DNA of 64,000 nucleotides from RHLJ01 sp048058975 (GCA_048058975.1 JBLLNP010000003.1:1-64000); one strand, 5' to 3'. Shown: positions 1-8,137, counted from the first letter of the stretch. A program made the numbers and translations. Notes: a model not told the origin generated them from the letters alone.

Positions 1-76
1 GTAATGAGTATTTTTTTCATTGTTTGATTGACTTAGTATTTACCGGACAAAACTTAATTAAACGAATACTCATTCC
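1..76. repeat. Imperfect repeat copy 1 with terminal inverted repeats
   Basis: The segment is bounded by a perfect 10-bp inverted repeat, AATGAGTATT at 3-12 and AATACTCATT at 65-74. Its first ~54 bases closely resemble 1380-1432 in the same orientation. The two copies flank the serine hydrolase gene. It could be a small non-autonomous element or a duplicated regulatory segment; the window edge cuts off its left context. Confidence 0.45.
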
Positions 77-101
77 ATCCAACCATTCAATATGGCTCAA
101 C

Positions 102-1238
102 TTAATCCTTTTTATGTTCTTTCAGCACTTCAATTACATCCATTAAAAGCTGTCTCATCACTCTGATTTTTCCGAACTGAGTAGTGGCAATCGAAACCGT
201 CGCATTTAATTCGGGAATGTAGGTTGCCTCTGTGCCCCAAAATCCTGAGTGAGAATACATTCCTGTTCCCTTAACTTCGGTGAAAAAAATACCCATTCTA
301 TAATCATTTGAAGGAGTATAATTTTCCGGAAAATTTATTTTAGTAAGCATGGTATCCAGTGTAGCGGAGTGTTCGAAAACACTCCCTGAAAACAGTTTCT
401 GGTAAAACAATGCCATGTCTTTAGTGTTGGCAACCAGTCCGCCGCCGCCATTCAAATCTAACGACGGATCATAATCATAGGTGTCATTCCCTTGAAAATA
501 TTGATGTATTCTATCAGTAGCCGTTTCCGGTTTTGGTTCGATTTTTTCCCACCAGGTAGATTCCAAACCCAACTTCTCAAAATCAACAAGAGATCGGACA
601 GCTTCTCCTAAGGAATTTCCAGTCAGATTTTCAATGACTTCTCCAAGAAGAATGTATCCTGTATCAGAATAGCTGAATTGATCACCCGGTTCAAACAGGG
701 GATCACCCCAATCTGCACAGCCTTGAATTTGCTCTGTTCTGGTCCACTCGTAAGATGGATTAGAAAATACTTTCTGGAAATAGGTGTTTGAGGAAGCGTG
801 ATCGTACATACCGGATGTATGAGTAAGCAGATGACGAATAGTGATGTTGTCCAAGTCATAACCATCACCCTCAAGAATATCTGTGTGTATTTTTGATATG
901 TGCTTGCTGATTGGGTCGTCGGGATTTAGTTTTTTCTGTTCCCAAAGCCGAAGAATAGAAACCGCAACATACGTTTTGGTATTGCTTGCTATCCTCACAC
1001 TTCCCTGCGGATTCAAAGAAGCCTGACTTTTAATCTCAGAAACCCCCGAAGAAACAGAATGAGAAAGCTTGATATCAGGTGCTTCCACATGAATAAGAAC
1101 TCCGGGAATAGTGGAATCCCTCTCTATTACAAGATCAGACAGTTGTTGCAGAGACTCTTTTAATTGCTCTGATTGGTAAGCCCAGGCGGTGAGATGAGTT
1201 GATAGTAAAAGCAGAAACAGTAAAAATGTTTTTTTCAT
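102..1238 (-). CDS. Serine hydrolase, beta-lactamase/PBP-like (class C fold)
   Basis: A 378-residue exported enzyme of the AmpC/D-alanyl-D-alanine carboxypeptidase/esterase superfamily. A signal peptide covers about residues 1-20. The three active-site motifs are visible: SxxK as S85-N-T-K88, the Tyr motif as Y190-S-D192, and H330-S-G332 in place of KTG. The family acts on peptidoglycan peptides, D-amino peptides or small esters in the periplasm; the substrate cannot be told from sequence. The gene stands alone, with no operon partner on its strand in the window. It is flanked by two copies of a ~70 bp repeat. Confidence 0.85.
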   Translation of the reverse strand: MKKTFLLFLLLLSTHLTAWAYQSEQLKESLQQLSDLVIERDSTIPGVLIHVEAPDIKLSHSVSSGVSEIKSQASLNPQGSVRIASNTKTYVAVSILRLWEQKKLNPDDPISKHISKIHTDILEGDGYDLDNITIRHLLTHTSGMYDHASSNTYFQKVFSNPSYEWTRTEQIQGCADWGDPLFEPGDQFSYSDTGYILLGEVIENLTGNSLGEAVRSLVDFEKLGLESTWWEKIEPKPETATDRIHQYFQGNDTYDYDPSLDLNGGGGLVANTKDMALFYQKLFSGSVFEHSATLDTMLTKINFPENYTPSNDYRMGIFFTEVKGTGMYSHSGFWGTEATYIPELNATVSIATTQFGKIRVMRQLLMDVIEVLKEHKKD

Positions 1239-1619
1239 CAGATTTAATTAGTGAATGCTCTGATAAATCGTGGATTCATAAAAGAGTTACAAGCCTGTTC
1301 ACACAGATTTACAATACACGTGAACTTTTAACATGGGGATAGCTATTTATGATCCCGACCGGTAAATCCCGTTCCGCCGGTAATGATTATTTTTTCATTT
1401 CTTGATTCACTTAGTATTTGTCGATAAAACTACTCATGTCTGAAATGCATTACTTCAAATTCGAATGTTATCATTTTTGAATCTTCAACTTAAGCTGATG
1501 TTCCTACTTTGATATTTGGCCTGATTTATTCATTTTATCCTTAAGATTAATAAGAATAAAGTGAATAAAACTTAAACTTGAAATAGGGATAAAGTGAACT
1601 CGGTTCATTTTACTCTATT
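1239..1619. other. Intergenic region with repeat copy and hairpin
   Basis: No coding region was recognised. It contains the second copy of the repeat found at 1-76 and a short hairpin (AAAGTGAAC at 1591-1599, GTTCATTT at 1603-1610) just before the cassette boundary. No attC- or attI-like structure was seen on this side of the cassette. Confidence 0.5.
1380..1436. repeat. Imperfect repeat copy 2
   Basis: This segment matches 1-54 over most positions, including the shared run CTTAGTATTT, in the same orientation and about 1.38 kb away. The distal inverted arm is poorly kept (ACTCAT near 1432-1437). Identity was judged by eye. Confidence 0.45.
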
Positions 1620-1620
1620 G

Positions 1621-2457
1621 TTAGCAGCAACCTAAAATGAAGACACTCACCAAGAAAATATTACCCTATTTGATTACCAGTTTGTTGGTAATTGGATTTT
1701 GGAAAATGTGGACTTGGACGGATAATTACGCTTGGAATCCAGAAGGAAAAGAATTGCTAATGCTGGACATTGCCCTGACTTCGATATTCTTCTACAAGAC
1801 AATTTTTTGGTTGGTGACAGCAAACCTCGTTGTATTTGGACTTCTCCAATTAAGAAAAAAGAAATTTAAGACTGCGGGAGTTGTGTTAGCTCTTACCTTA
1901 ACTTATCACTTTGCAGTTGGACAAGTAGTCGACAAAAAATGTGCTTTCCATTACTATTCCGTTTTTCATAACCAATCGGTTGCCGAAGGATACATTATCC
2001 GACCGCTCGAAGAAGCGGGTTATGAGATTGGACCAATTTTGACCGAGAAAATCGAAGAAAAGGACATGAAGTATAGACGATATGCAATTCTCGGACTTCA
2101 AAAAATTGACTATCAACCAGCGACTGAACTAATGGGTAAATTACTGTTTGACACTTCAGAACTCGAAGTTTATAGAGCAGACGCCTACGAGACACTAAAA
2201 ACGTTTGACAATGAAAAATCCAACCAACTTTTAAACGATTTCAGAAAACAAGCGAAAGACTCGACAGAAAATAAAGTGGTTGAACTTGGTGAATATTTTT
2301 ATGAGAACAGAGAAAAATAAAAAAAGGCAGCTGCTAACATCGGCTATAGCAAATGCGGGTTGACTGCTTAAAAATGAAGATATTACAACTAAATAACATT
2401 CGGTCTGGCAGACAAAGATTCGGTTTCAAAATCCCGCACTTGCCATAGCCAGAACCG
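1621..2457 (+). mobile_element. Orphan integron-type gene cassette
   Basis: The cassette runs from the base after G in GTTAGCAGC (1620-1628) to the G of GTTGGAC (2457-2463). The cassette start GTTAGCAGC is the exact complement of GCTGCTAAC at 2330-2338, as expected when the circular cassette joins to form an attC with complementary outer boxes. It holds one gene and a ~130 bp attC-like palindrome at its 3' end. No integrase and no second complete cassette are visible, so it looks like a lone cassette inserted at a GTT secondary site. Cassette mechanics are established knowledge; its identification here rests on boundary and palindrome geometry. Confidence 0.7.
1637..2320 (+). CDS. Cassette-borne membrane protein with HEAT-like C-terminus, unknown function
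   Basis: A 227-residue protein without a recognised family. Two or three hydrophobic segments lie in about residues 10-105. A soluble C-terminal half follows (about 120-227), with repeated amphipathic helices reminiscent of HEAT-type repeats (YAILGLQKI, ADAYETLKTF). The start lies 17 bases after the cassette boundary with no clear Shine-Dalgarno sequence, which is common for cassette genes. The stop is about 10 bases before the attC outer box. It is the only gene in the cassette and was probably acquired horizontally. A membrane-tethered scaffold is possible but no function can be assigned. Confidence 0.7.
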   Translation: MKTLTKKILPYLITSLLVIGFWKMWTWTDNYAWNPEGKELLMLDIALTSIFFYKTIFWLVTANLVVFGLLQLRKKKFKTAGVVLALTLTYHFAVGQVVDKKCAFHYYSVFHNQSVAEGYIIRPLEEAGYEIGPILTEKIEEKDMKYRRYAILGLQKIDYQPATELMGKLLFDTSELEVYRADAYETLKTFDNEKSNQLLNDFRKQAKDSTENKVVELGEYFYENREK

Positions 2458-2463
2458 TTGGAC
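2330..2463. repeat. attC-like recombination site
   Basis: Outer boxes are TGCTAAC (2332-2338) and GTTGGAC (2457-2463); the latter matches GTTRRRY. The inner arms are GGCTATAGCAAATGCGGG (2342-2359) and its partner at 2433-2450, complementary at 16 of 18 positions; both mismatches are G-T wobbles. About 73 bases separate the arms. This is the architecture of a folded single-stranded attC. Confidence 0.7.
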
Positions 2464-2488
2464 CGACTTAGATAGGATTTCTTACAGA

Positions 2489-2746
2489 TTATTTACTGTT
2501 TTTCTTTGCGTACTCTTCAAAGGTTATCAAAGGAATTTCTCTTCCAGCTGTCCTTTGCAGGTCAAGTTCTTTCATATCTAGTGATACTATGATCTCTGAA
2601 AACTTACCTATTGTAGGTTTATCCATCCATTGGTAGAAATCATCTTCAAAACCTGCACCAAACCATTTAATACATCTTGGTGCTTTTAGATAAATCAACC
2701 CAAATGAAAAATCTTCTTTAATGATATGTGCAAAATTACCTTCCAT
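2489..2746 (-). CDS. Small hypothetical protein (85 aa)
   Basis: An 85-residue soluble protein of unknown family, rich in aromatic residues (FEDDFYQWMDKP). Its stop is 26 bases after the attC right box and it reads toward the cassette. It is divergent from the SRAP gene, with about 48 bases between start codons. It may be a resident gene next to the insertion point or belong to the repair locus. No function is assigned; coding status rests on length and a plausible protein-like composition. Confidence 0.5.
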   Translation of the reverse strand: MEGNFAHIIKEDFSFGLIYLKAPRCIKWFGAGFEDDFYQWMDKPTIGKFSEIIVSLDMKELDLQRTAGREIPLITFEEYAKKNSK

Positions 2747-2794
2747 GCCTTAATATAAGCGATGAAATACATTAGTCAATTAGTCCAGTTTTTT

Positions 2795-3466
2795 ATGTGT
2801 GGTAGATATGCTCTTACAATTGAAGAACAACAAGAACTTGAAGAGTTTCTCAATGCTATAGATAAAGGTATTGTTGCATCCAGCAACTTCAATGTTGCAC
2901 CTACTCATCAGATGCCTGTAGCATTGATTGATGAAAATGGAGACCGTGTTTTAAAGAAATTACACTGGGGTTTTATGGGCTGGAAACCAAAAGAAGGGCA
3001 AAAACCTTTTTCTCCGATAAATACCAGAGACGATAGTTTAGTTTCAAAGCCTATGTGGAACAGGGCGTTTAACTCGAACAGATGTATTGTACCTATGAAT
3101 GGTTTTTATGAATGGACAGGTAGCAAAGGAAATAAAACACCTCATTATATTTATCCTAAAGAAGGAAAGTTTTTAGCTGCTGCAGGTATTTTTTCTAAAC
3201 TAAGTCCGGTTGAAGGTTTAATGTCTTATTCTATTATCACTACCAGCCCAAATTCTTTAATGGAAAATATACATGACCGAATGCCCGCTTTTCTGCATCC
3301 ATCCGAATTTGATGACTGGCTAAACCCTGATAAAGAAGAGCCTGTTTTGTTAGATATGCTACAACCCTTTCCGGATGATTCTCTATCGGAGCATATTGTA
3401 TCTAAAGAAGTAGGGAATGTGAAAAATAACCATCCTGGACTAATCAATCCTGCTACACTATTTTAA
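2795..3466 (+). CDS. SOS response-associated peptidase (SRAP, YedK/HMCES family)
   Basis: The family covalently traps abasic sites in single-stranded DNA through its N-terminal cysteine, forming a thiazolidine DNA-protein link. The open frame extends to 2762, but the start at 2795 is chosen because it places the catalytic cysteine at residue 2 (MCGRYAL), as the chemistry requires after Met removal. Other active-site residues fall at family positions: N76 (INTRDD), E106 (GFYEW) and H160 (ENIHDRMP). Length is 223 residues, typical of the family. Its 3' end overlaps the convergent 206-residue gene by 9 bases. Neighbours suggest a damage-tolerance locus. Confidence 0.9.
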   Translation: MCGRYALTIEEQQELEEFLNAIDKGIVASSNFNVAPTHQMPVALIDENGDRVLKKLHWGFMGWKPKEGQKPFSPINTRDDSLVSKPMWNRAFNSNRCIVPMNGFYEWTGSKGNKTPHYIYPKEGKFLAAAGIFSKLSPVEGLMSYSIITTSPNSLMENIHDRMPAFLHPSEFDDWLNPDKEEPVLLDMLQPFPDDSLSEHIVSKEVGNVKNNHPGLINPATLF

Positions 3467-4078
3467 TTTTCTTACAAAAAAGAATTGTTCGTCAACTTCC
3501 TGCATAAATCTCCAGTCTAATAAGTCTGGAATAAATACTACATGATAAAATCTGCCATCGGTATCTTCTACCACGTAATTGAGATTCTTCTCTGTAAATT
3601 TGTTCTCAAGGTGCTGGGTTTCAATTGATTTTACCTGTATGGAGCCGTTTCTGCTTTTCTTAAATCGATAGGGTTTTATTCTGTCTATAAGTGCAGGCTC
3701 AATAGGTGTTTTCCTTTCAATAAACTCAACAGGGAAAACTTCGAATCGTATCGGTATAATTCGGTGTGAGTCAGACGGGCTATGTTTATGCCTTTTGCAA
3801 TGTGCCAATACACGATCTACTACAAATCCTTTATGTATCTCTGTTTTTTCTAAATCCCATAAAAGATCTTCCTGATTGAATTCAAGATTAATGATCTCTC
3901 CTTTCTTGGTTTCCACATTATAGAATGATTTTTTTATGCCCCCTTCAACCTTGGAATGACTTGATCTCACCCGTTCAACCTGATGAACAAATGCATTCCT
4001 CCACTCAGGCTTTTCTAACCTCGAATGTCTTATAAAAAGGGCGATCATTTCTATTAACGGATACTTATTCATGACCAA
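3458..4078 (-). CDS. Hypothetical protein linked to SRAP and Y-family polymerase
   Basis: A 206-residue soluble protein without a recognised family. It is rich in Lys, Arg and His, with a short CKRHKH stretch near the middle and a C-terminal segment rich in aromatic and acidic residues (FIPDLLDWRFMQEVDEQF). Translation could start at 4078 or two codons later. It is divergent from the polymerase gene across a ~62 bp gap with a palindrome, and its stop overlaps the SRAP 3' end. Position suggests a role in the same DNA-damage module, perhaps as accessory factor or regulator, but that is inference. Confidence 0.65.
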   Translation of the reverse strand: MVMNKYPLIEMIALFIRHSRLEKPEWRNAFVHQVERVRSSHSKVEGGIKKSFYNVETKKGEIINLEFNQEDLLWDLEKTEIHKGFVVDRVLAHCKRHKHSPSDSHRIIPIRFEVFPVEFIERKTPIEPALIDRIKPYRFKKSRNGSIQVKSIETQHLENKFTEKNLNYVVEDTDGRFYHVVFIPDLLDWRFMQEVDEQFFFVRKLK

Positions 4079-4105
4079 TTCTTCTTGGTCGTTTTAAACT
4101 ACACA

Positions 4106-4130
4106 CATATATTACACATGTCAATATATG
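4106..4130. promoter_or_regulatory. Palindromic operator-like site between divergent genes
   Basis: CATATATT (4106-4113) and AATATATG (4123-4130) are perfect inverted arms separated by 9 bases that contain ACATGT. The site lies in the short gap between the 206-residue gene and the polymerase gene, ending 10 bases before the polymerase ATG. It would suit a dimeric repressor of the LexA or phage-repressor kind controlling both directions. No experimental motif was matched. Confidence 0.4.
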
Positions 4131-4140
4131 AGCCAGAAAT

Positions 4141-5482
4141 ATGCCTCGAAAAAAAGGAAATCCATTTCAACCAGAGAATGATGTACACCGAATTACACTC
4201 TATAATACAGTGTACCCTGAACATCAACACCACTCCAGAAAAGAGCGGTTATATCTGCATTTCGACTTTGCCTGTTTCTATGCACAGGTTGAGCAATTAC
4301 GAAAAGGACTTTATGGTTTACCTCTTATCGTGGGTGGCCTGGAGAAAACCAAACGGAACAGTTAAAGGTATTGTAGCAACCTCTTCTTATGAAGCCCGTG
4401 CCTTTGGTATAAAAACCGGAATGAGTGCTTTGGAAGCATTCAAACTCTGTCCGTATGTGTGCATGCTTCAAGTAGATTACACAGCATATACTGCTATATC
4501 AAAACAAGTACATCACATTTTTAAAAAGTATTCGCATCAGGTAGAACGGTATTCGATGGACGAATACTTCATGAATATCACTTTTCTTAAAGATAAGAGT
4601 GAAAAGGAGATTCGAAGATTTTGTCAGGACTTACAAAATGAGATTTATCAAACAACTCATCTTTATGGTTCTATCGGGGTAGCCCGTTCTAAAACATATG
4701 CAAAGCTTTCAAGCAGTCTTGATAAACCCCGAGGAATAAGTCTGATTCTTACCGAAGGTCAGGAAAAAGTGTTCATTTACCCCTTAGAAGTAAATGAAGT
4801 ATGGGGAGTTGGTAGCAAACGCTACGAACATATTATGAATGAAGGTTACAGAACTATTGGGGATGTAGCAGAAAAAGGAAACGTATTAACGTTTATTCGT
4901 CTCTTTGGTGCCAACTTTGGTAAAATGTTATTTGAAACAATCACAGGCAAAGATCAGGCAAGAGTATTAGAAGAAAACGATGAATATTCACCAAAATGGG
5001 GAGTTAGTTATGGGCATACATTCTCGGAAGGAAGTAAAGATGTAAGCCGTATTTTTGGGGAGTTTGAAATTGGAATCCACCAGATTTGCTATAGAATGAG
5101 AGCCTATGGAATAAGAGCAAATAGTTTTAGTGGAGCTTTTGGTTTTAATAATACTGATTTACCATCTGTTGGCTTTCGCTTTGTAACTCCTGGTTTTACT
5201 AATATTGATAGCTATGTTTATAAAGCTTGTATTGATAAAATCGGGGTAGCTATTTATAAAGCCTGTGAAAATGGAATGGAAATTAGAAATATCATTCTTG
5301 GGACACATAAGATTGATAAAACAAAACAAATGAACATTTTTTTCCAAGACGAAGCAGAACATGTTGCCAGATATGATGCCATTGATAATGTAAACAACCG
5401 ATTTGGAAAAGGAACCTTAGTTATGGCAAGTACTCTACATCGTGTTGAAGGTAAGACTCATTTCTTAGAAAGAAACACTTAG
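4141..5482 (+). pseudogene. Y-family DNA polymerase (DinB/UmuC type), frameshifted
   Basis: A translesion polymerase split over two frames. The first frame from ATG 4141 carries the N-terminal catalytic block LHFDFACFYAQVEQL (metal ligand D42) and ends at a stop just after LIVGG. The downstream frame, open to 5482, carries KGIVATSSYEARAFG, the palm motif YSMDEYF and the helix-hairpin-helix and little-finger regions. Removing one A from the AAAA run at 4345-4348 joins the halves into GLEKPNGTVKG, the expected family sequence. The longer open frame upstream (from a TTG at 4085) is non-homologous in its first ~88 codons. It is either a true inactivating or phase-variable indel or a sequencing error. 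Confidence 0.85.
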
Positions 5483-5487
5483 TAAGT

Positions 5488-6294
5488 TCAAAAAGAATCC
5501 AAAACCCTCAAAAACACCCACGCGGCGGGGGCTGCGAGGATGAGGGCATCAAAACGGTCGAAGAAGCCACCGTGACCGGGAAGCAGATTGGAGGAGTCTT
5601 TCACTCCGGCTTTGCGTTTCAGTTTGCTTTCAAGTAAGTCGCCGATCGGACCAAAGGTTCCTACCAGAATGGATAGTGGGATCAGTTGCAGTACGGTAAG
5701 AGGAGATTCATAGGGAATGGCTAAGAGAAAAAGATAAGCGGCTACAAAGCTGCCTACATAGCCTGAGAAAAATCCTTCCCAGGTTTTATTCGGACTGATA
5801 GAAGGTGCCAGTTTTCGCTTCCCGAAAGTTTTCCCTCCGAAATATGCGAACACATCACTTCCCCATACCATAAAAACAATGGTCATTGTAAGCGCAAAAC
5901 CGGTTTGGTTATCGCCCATATCAGCAATCATAATCAGCGAGAGGATACCAATGGGAGCATACAGGCCGGCAAACATCGTGGATGTTAATTGTGAGGTGCT
6001 ATACTCTGAAGTATTGAAGGTTTGAAGGGCCGCAAACAGCAGGAAAATGCCAATACCAATTTCGAAGCTAAACGGGAGTTCCTGAGAGAGCATCACCCAA
6101 AGTCCGATGGTATAAGGAAATAAGGTATCGACCGGAGATTTGGCCGCATCCAGAATCTTGATCATTTCATGAATGATGAAGAATCCAATGACCATCATCA
6201 GGCCTTTAAAATACCAGCCTCCCAACCAGGTTAAGAAAAGAAATACAGCCGCTGCCGGTACAGCAAAGGCAACCCGCTTGGCTAAGTTGTTCAA
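5488..6294 (-). CDS. cdsA: Phosphatidate cytidylyltransferase
   Basis: Makes CDP-diacylglycerol from phosphatidic acid and CTP, the branch point of phospholipid synthesis, in the inner membrane. The 268-residue protein is mostly hydrophobic with about seven or eight membrane segments. It ends with the CdsA signature: KTWEGFFSG near residue 160 and SKLKRKAGVKD...GHGGFFDRFD near residues 224-250, including the metal-binding acidic residues. It is the last gene of the accA-to-cdsA operon and overlaps the DUF2007 gene by 4 bases, suggesting coupled translation. Confidence 0.93.
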   Translation of the reverse strand: MNNLAKRVAFAVPAAAVFLFLTWLGGWYFKGLMMVIGFFIIHEMIKILDAAKSPVDTLFPYTIGLWVMLSQELPFSFEIGIGIFLLFAALQTFNTSEYSTSQLTSTMFAGLYAPIGILSLIMIADMGDNQTGFALTMTIVFMVWGSDVFAYFGGKTFGKRKLAPSISPNKTWEGFFSGYVGSFVAAYLFLLAIPYESPLTVLQLIPLSILVGTFGPIGDLLESKLKRKAGVKDSSNLLPGHGGFFDRFDALILAAPAAWVFLRVLDSF

Positions 6295-6572
6295 GACTCC
6301 TCCTCTTCGTCCGAGTTAAATTCAGGATTGGAGGCTTCCAGTTCTGCCAGGGCATTCCGGGCTTTACTTTCGAATTCGACCGGAACATATAAATAGATCA
6401 GCGCCATTTCGCCGATAATCAGGCTATAGGCTGAGTCTCTTTTGGAGAGAATATTAGAAGGGATTTTCAGATTGGATAAGTAATTGCGCGCCAAATCAAC
6501 TTCATAGTCGGTGCTGCCTTCCAATACGCATACCCAGTTTTCAATATCGTTTGGTTTGGGGAGATCAAACAT
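6291..6572 (-). CDS. DUF2007-like small protein
   Basis: A 93-residue cytoplasmic protein resembling the DUF2007 (putative signal-transducing) family: an N-terminal alpha/beta core (WVCVLEGSTDYEVDLARNYL) followed by YVPVEFESKARNAL and a Glu-rich tail. The family's role is not known. It overlaps cdsA by 4 bases and the upstream CPBP protease gene by 8, so it is embedded in the lipid operon. Confidence 0.75.
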   Translation of the reverse strand: MFDLPKPNDIENWVCVLEGSTDYEVDLARNYLSNLKIPSNILSKRDSAYSLIIGEMALIYLYVPVEFESKARNALAELEASNPEFNSDEEEES

Positions 6573-7560
6573 GCTCTGCCTCTGATTTCATTTTCATTTT
6601 ATGCATTAATAAAAGCAAAGCTGTGGTAACAATCACGCTTAGAATTATCAAGAACCAGGGCAGGGGAATATCTGCGCTGCTTGCCTGCTCCAGAAATTCC
6701 GGATTCATAGAACCATATACTACCTGGCTCCCATTATTAATAAAATGAAGAATCATTGCCGGGATCAGACTGTTTGAGATGTAGGTGACATAAGCAAAAA
6801 TAAATCCCAGAAAACTAAGAGGTAATAAGTTCGCGGGTTGCAGATGATACGCGCCAAACATAAAAGCGGAAACAATAATGGCTGCCCATATTCCCCAGCT
6901 TTTTTCAAGAGCTCTTTGTATGTATCCCCTGAACATGACCTCTTCAAAAATAGCCGGAACAAGTGCGATATAAATCAATCCAAAAAACATCGCATTCTCC
7001 GATTTGATAAAACCGGTTATAATTTCGAGCATTTGCTCTTGTAAATCCTGAAAGAAACTCAGGGCGGGAAAAACACTTACCAGCCATTCAAAAAAGTTGA
7101 GGTTTATCCAACCAAGAAAGCCAACAACTCCCCACGAAGAAACTAATAACAAAATGGCAACTAATGTATTCCGGAAAAGATTAGGAGCTACTTGTAATCG
7201 AAGGAATTCGTGGTGTTTACCCTTTACAGCATGTGCTTTTGAAATCAAATAGGAAGCCAACCCAATAATTAGAAACTGGCTGACAGAATTGGCCTGAAGC
7301 TGAGCGTTTATGTTCTGGGTGAGTGCTTCAATTACAACCTGGGCATCGGAAAAGTTCTCTAGTGTAGGGATGATCAGTATTACAGAAATAATACCTCCCA
7401 ACACCTGAAAGGCAATTAATCCAACAAATAACCACCCAAAGGCTACTGCCCAGTGGCTGAATCCGTTTCTCTCTATCCAGGAAACTGGAAGAGGAGGCTG
7501 TTCAAATTCTGTATAGTTAAATTCCTGATGATTTTGAGTCGCCCTTTTTTCCTCTTCCAT
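6565..7560 (-). CDS. CPBP family intramembrane metalloprotease
   Basis: A 331-residue membrane protein of the CPBP/CAAX-protease (Abi) family, intramembrane proteases that often process signal or prenylated peptides. About eight hydrophobic segments are present. Motif 1 is EEVMFRGYIQ near residue 206 (paired Glu and Arg), and motif 2 is FMFGAYHLQP near residue 240 with the catalytic His. A third conserved segment is FINNGSQ near residue 285. Substrate unknown. It lies between DUF4199 and DUF2007 genes in the accA-cdsA operon. Confidence 0.88.
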   Translation of the reverse strand: MEEEKRATQNHQEFNYTEFEQPPLPVSWIERNGFSHWAVAFGWLFVGLIAFQVLGGIISVILIIPTLENFSDAQVVIEALTQNINAQLQANSVSQFLIIGLASYLISKAHAVKGKHHEFLRLQVAPNLFRNTLVAILLLVSSWGVVGFLGWINLNFFEWLVSVFPALSFFQDLQEQMLEIITGFIKSENAMFFGLIYIALVPAIFEEVMFRGYIQRALEKSWGIWAAIIVSAFMFGAYHLQPANLLPLSFLGFIFAYVTYISNSLIPAMILHFINNGSQVVYGSMNPEFLEQASSADIPLPWFLIILSVIVTTALLLLMHKMKMKSEAEHV

Positions 7561-7588
7561 GTACTGCTTTTACAATCTGTATTTTTTA

Positions 7589-8137
7589 TTAGTCTTCGCT
7601 GGCAAAAACTTTTGCTCCAATTAACCCGGAAATTGTATTCAGGATTCCGAGCATTGCCAAACCAATCAATACAGTAACGAAACTAATCCCTGGTTCCGGA
7701 ATAAAACCTTTAGTCATCTCAAGCTGATCATCAGTCAATCCTTGTGCTTCAAGATTAGCAATACTCCAATCATACACCGCCTGGTTTATATCCGGATCGA
7801 TAAAGCTGGTCCAGATCCAGGTAATGGCTGTACTAATTACCATAGCCAGAACACCTGTAAGTAGTCCGATTACTGCTCCTTTGCCGATTGGGAAAGTTAT
7901 ATCATATTCTTTGGCATAATGGCGGGTTGCGATAAATCCCCCAATAGCAGCAAGTAAACAGGCAAATGAACCCACTGCCTGACCTAACGTAAAACTTGAT
8001 CCTGTAGGTTCGCTGGCAATTGTCATATACTGACTTATTGAACCCAGAATTGATAATATAAGTCCTGAAATTAACGCCCCGATGAGTACTGAGTTCCAGT
8101 AACTGGGGTTTTCATTTTGCATAGCTTCATGTTCCAT
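7589..8137 (-). CDS. DUF4199-like membrane protein
   Basis: About 182 residues with four membrane helices, matching the general pattern of DUF4199 proteins common in Bacteroidota. The frame opens further upstream to 8176, but the ATG at 8137 is chosen because it is preceded by a clear GGAGGA site. This makes an 11-base overlap with the upstream DUF2085 gene. Function unknown. Confidence 0.75.
   Translation of the reverse strand: MEHEAMQNENPSYWNSVLIGALISGLILSILGSISQYMTIASEPTGSSFTLGQAVGSFACLLAAIGGFIATRHYAKEYDITFPIGKGAVIGLLTGVLAMVISTAITWIWTSFIDPDINQAVYDWSIANLEAQGLTDDQLEMTKGFIPEPGISFVTVLIGLAMLGILNTISGLIGAKVFASED

Noticed and set aside
1591..1610. Hairpin before the cassette as an attI or second attC
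   Set aside because: It lacks the paired outer boxes and the ~20-base conserved arms; it is too short and only partly complementary.
2764..4078. A second complete integron cassette after 2457
   Set aside because: No GTCCAAC-type box complementary to GTTGGAC and no second palindrome could be found downstream.
4085..4140. Longer polymerase start from a TTG at 4085
   Set aside because: Its first ~88 codons do not resemble any Y-family N-terminus, while another frame in the same bases encodes the true catalytic block.
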